A DNA stretch of 5,503 nucleotides from Coriobacteriaceae bacterium. Its GTDB lineage: Bacteria; Actinomycetota; Coriobacteriia; Coriobacteriales; UBA8131. The stretch's first letter is position 1. Each line of letters starts with the position of its first letter. The stretch spans positions 1-5,503 of the forward strand of contig JAAYYH010000098.1 in the NCBI GenBank assembly GCA_012515495.1. The letters run 5' to 3'. The notes below the pieces were generated by a model. The model ran no database searches. It was not told the origin of the DNA and saw only the letters and a program-made list of their open reading frames with translations. Shown piece after piece: positions 4,481 through 5,503 of this stretch. A program made the translations under genes and the position numbers.

Positions 4481-5503
4481 GACGGTACCCATCTGCCAAC
4501 TGCGCAGGTACTGCTGCTGTTGCTCGGTGAGTTCGTCGATTACCACTCCCAGACTGGCTAGCTTGAGGGCGGCGATGTTGTTATCGATATCATCAGGCAC
4601 CGCATAGACCCGCGGCTCAAGTGTCGCCGCCTGCTTGAGCATATATTCCGCGCAGAGCGCCTGGTTGGCAAAGCTCATATCCATCACCTCAGCTGGATGC
4701 CCTTCGGCTGCCGAGAGGTTGATCAACCTGCCTTCGGCCAGCAGGATTATCGCCCTGCCGTTGGGCATCAGGTACTCGTCTACCAGCGGTTTAAGCTCAC
4801 GTTTACTAGTACAGTTCTGCTCGAGCCAGGGGATGTTGATCTCGGAATTGAAGTGTCCCGAGTTGCAGATGATCGCGCCGTCCTTGAGATTGACGAAAGC
4901 TGGCTCGTCGATGACGTTGATGTCGCCGGTCACGGTGATCCAGATATCGCACTCACGCGCAGCCTCAGCCGCCGGCATCACGCGATACCCATCCATGTGC
5001 GCTTCGAGTGCCTTGAGCGCATCGACTTCGCAGACTATCACCTGCATACCCATGCCCGCAGCCCGCAGTGCTACTCCCCTGCCGCACCAGCCATAACCGC
5101 TAACCACCAGCGTGCGACCAGCTAATAAGCGATTAGTAGCCCGAACTACACCATCCAGTGTGGATTGACCGGTACCATAGCGGTTGTCGAAGAAGTGCTT
5201 GGTGCGCGCATCGTTGACGGCCACGATAGGATACTTGAGCTCACCATCGGCTGCCATGGCTGCCAGACGGATAACACCTGTCGTAGTCTCCTCGGTACCG
5301 CCGACGATACCAGGCAGCGCATCCGTTCGTTGTGCATGGATCCGTCCCACCACGTCGGCACCATCATCCATGGTGATCTGTGGCAGATGGTCGATAGCCG
5401 CGTCAATGTGATCGTAATAAGTAGTGGTGTCCTCGCCTTTGATGGCATAGGTGCGTACACCGTAGTGCTTCACCAGCGCCGCAGCTACATCGTCTTGTGT
5501 CGA
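4478..5503 (-). CDS. ahcY: Adenosylhomocysteinase (S-adenosylhomocysteine hydrolase), N-terminus cut off by window edge
   Basis: NAD-dependent cytoplasmic enzyme that splits S-adenosylhomocysteine into adenosine and homocysteine, relieving product inhibition of methyltransferases. The frame stays open to base 5503, and its first visible residues STQDDVAAAL are a family motif, so the real start lies outside. The GTG at 5473 is internal. 341 codons are visible; short-form relatives have roughly 400-425, so about 70-80 residues are missing. Seen, numbering from the edge: DDGAD 46-50, EETTTGV 71-77, catalytic-type Lys102 and Asp106 in TKHFFDN, NAD-binding GYGWCGRG 136-143 with acidic Glu159, GHFNSEI 216-222, and AEGRLINL through GHP 256-270. 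The roughly 40-residue insertion found in mycobacterial-type enzymes is absent, as is the C-terminal KPDHYRY of the long form. This is therefore the short Thermotoga/archaeal type. The stop TAA overlaps the mtnA start. Family assignment is essentially certain. Confidence 0.97.
   Translation of the reverse strand, partial: STQDDVAAALVKHYGVRTYAIKGEDTTTYYDHIDAAIDHLPQITMDDGADVVGRIHAQRTDALPGIVGGTEETTTGVIRLAAMAADGELKYPIVAVNDARTKHFFDNRYGTGQSTLDGVVRATNRLLAGRTLVVSGYGWCGRGVALRAAGMGMQVIVCEVDALKALEAHMDGYRVMPAAEAARECDIWITVTGDINVIDEPAFVNLKDGAIICNSGHFNSEINIPWLEQNCTSKRELKPLVDEYLMPNGRAIILLAEGRLINLSAAEGHPAEVMDMSFANQALCAEYMLKQAATLEPRVYAVPDDIDNNIAALKLASLGVVIDELTEQQQQYLRSWQMGTV

Noticed and set aside
4479..4499. 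TTG start for mtnA at 4499
   Set aside because: It only adds seven residues inside ahcY. The ATG overlapping the ahcY stop is a far commoner arrangement.

Overview
The window carries four protein genes, all on the minus strand: part of ahcY, then mtnA, a comF-family gene, and a lipoprotein gene resembling ABC-transporter substrate-binding proteins. Transcription therefore runs from the right edge toward the left. The composition, the lipoprotein signal with a lipobox, and the short Thermotoga-type AhcY all indicate a bacterium. The combination and style of the proteins (long Ala/Ser/Thr/Gln-rich additions, moderate GC in genes, AT-rich spacers) suggest a host-associated actinobacterium such as a coriobacterium. 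That placement is an inference from overall look. No rRNA or other phylogenetic marker is present, and other anaerobic Gram-positives or Chloroflexota are not excluded.

Right part (3045-5503): ahcY runs off the right edge without its N-terminus, and mtnA follows with a 1-base TAATG overlap. Both act on by-products of S-adenosylmethionine. AhcY removes S-adenosylhomocysteine left by methyltransferases. MtnA isomerises methylthioribose-1-phosphate, derived from methylthioadenosine. The overlap suggests they are made together. MtnA is much longer than usual, with an N-terminal low-complexity extension and two internal insertions.

Middle (2152-3044): a 111-bp spacer holds about five copies of an 11-bp helically phased motif. 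After it comes a full-length ComF-family protein (zinc-finger-like Cys clusters plus a phosphoribosyltransferase domain) with a repeat-derived Ser/Pro/Gln linker.

Spacer 1751-2151: about 400 bp without a gene. It has nested inverted repeats that match no RNA family I recognise, and a good promoter (extended -10) for the lipoprotein gene.

Left part (1-1750): the lipoprotein gene (731-1750) has a family-3 substrate-binding fold and an unusual 60-residue Ser/Gly/Asn-rich tail. No transporter permease or ATPase is visible. Bases 1-730 contain no convincing gene. They hold AT-rich promoter-like sequence and a cluster of related short repeats built around AGTAATGC, in both orientations.

Nothing here is a clear new defence or mobile system. 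The most unusual signals are the repeat cluster at 250-700, the 11-bp phased array, the structured spacer, and the repeat-built insertions in otherwise conserved enzymes.
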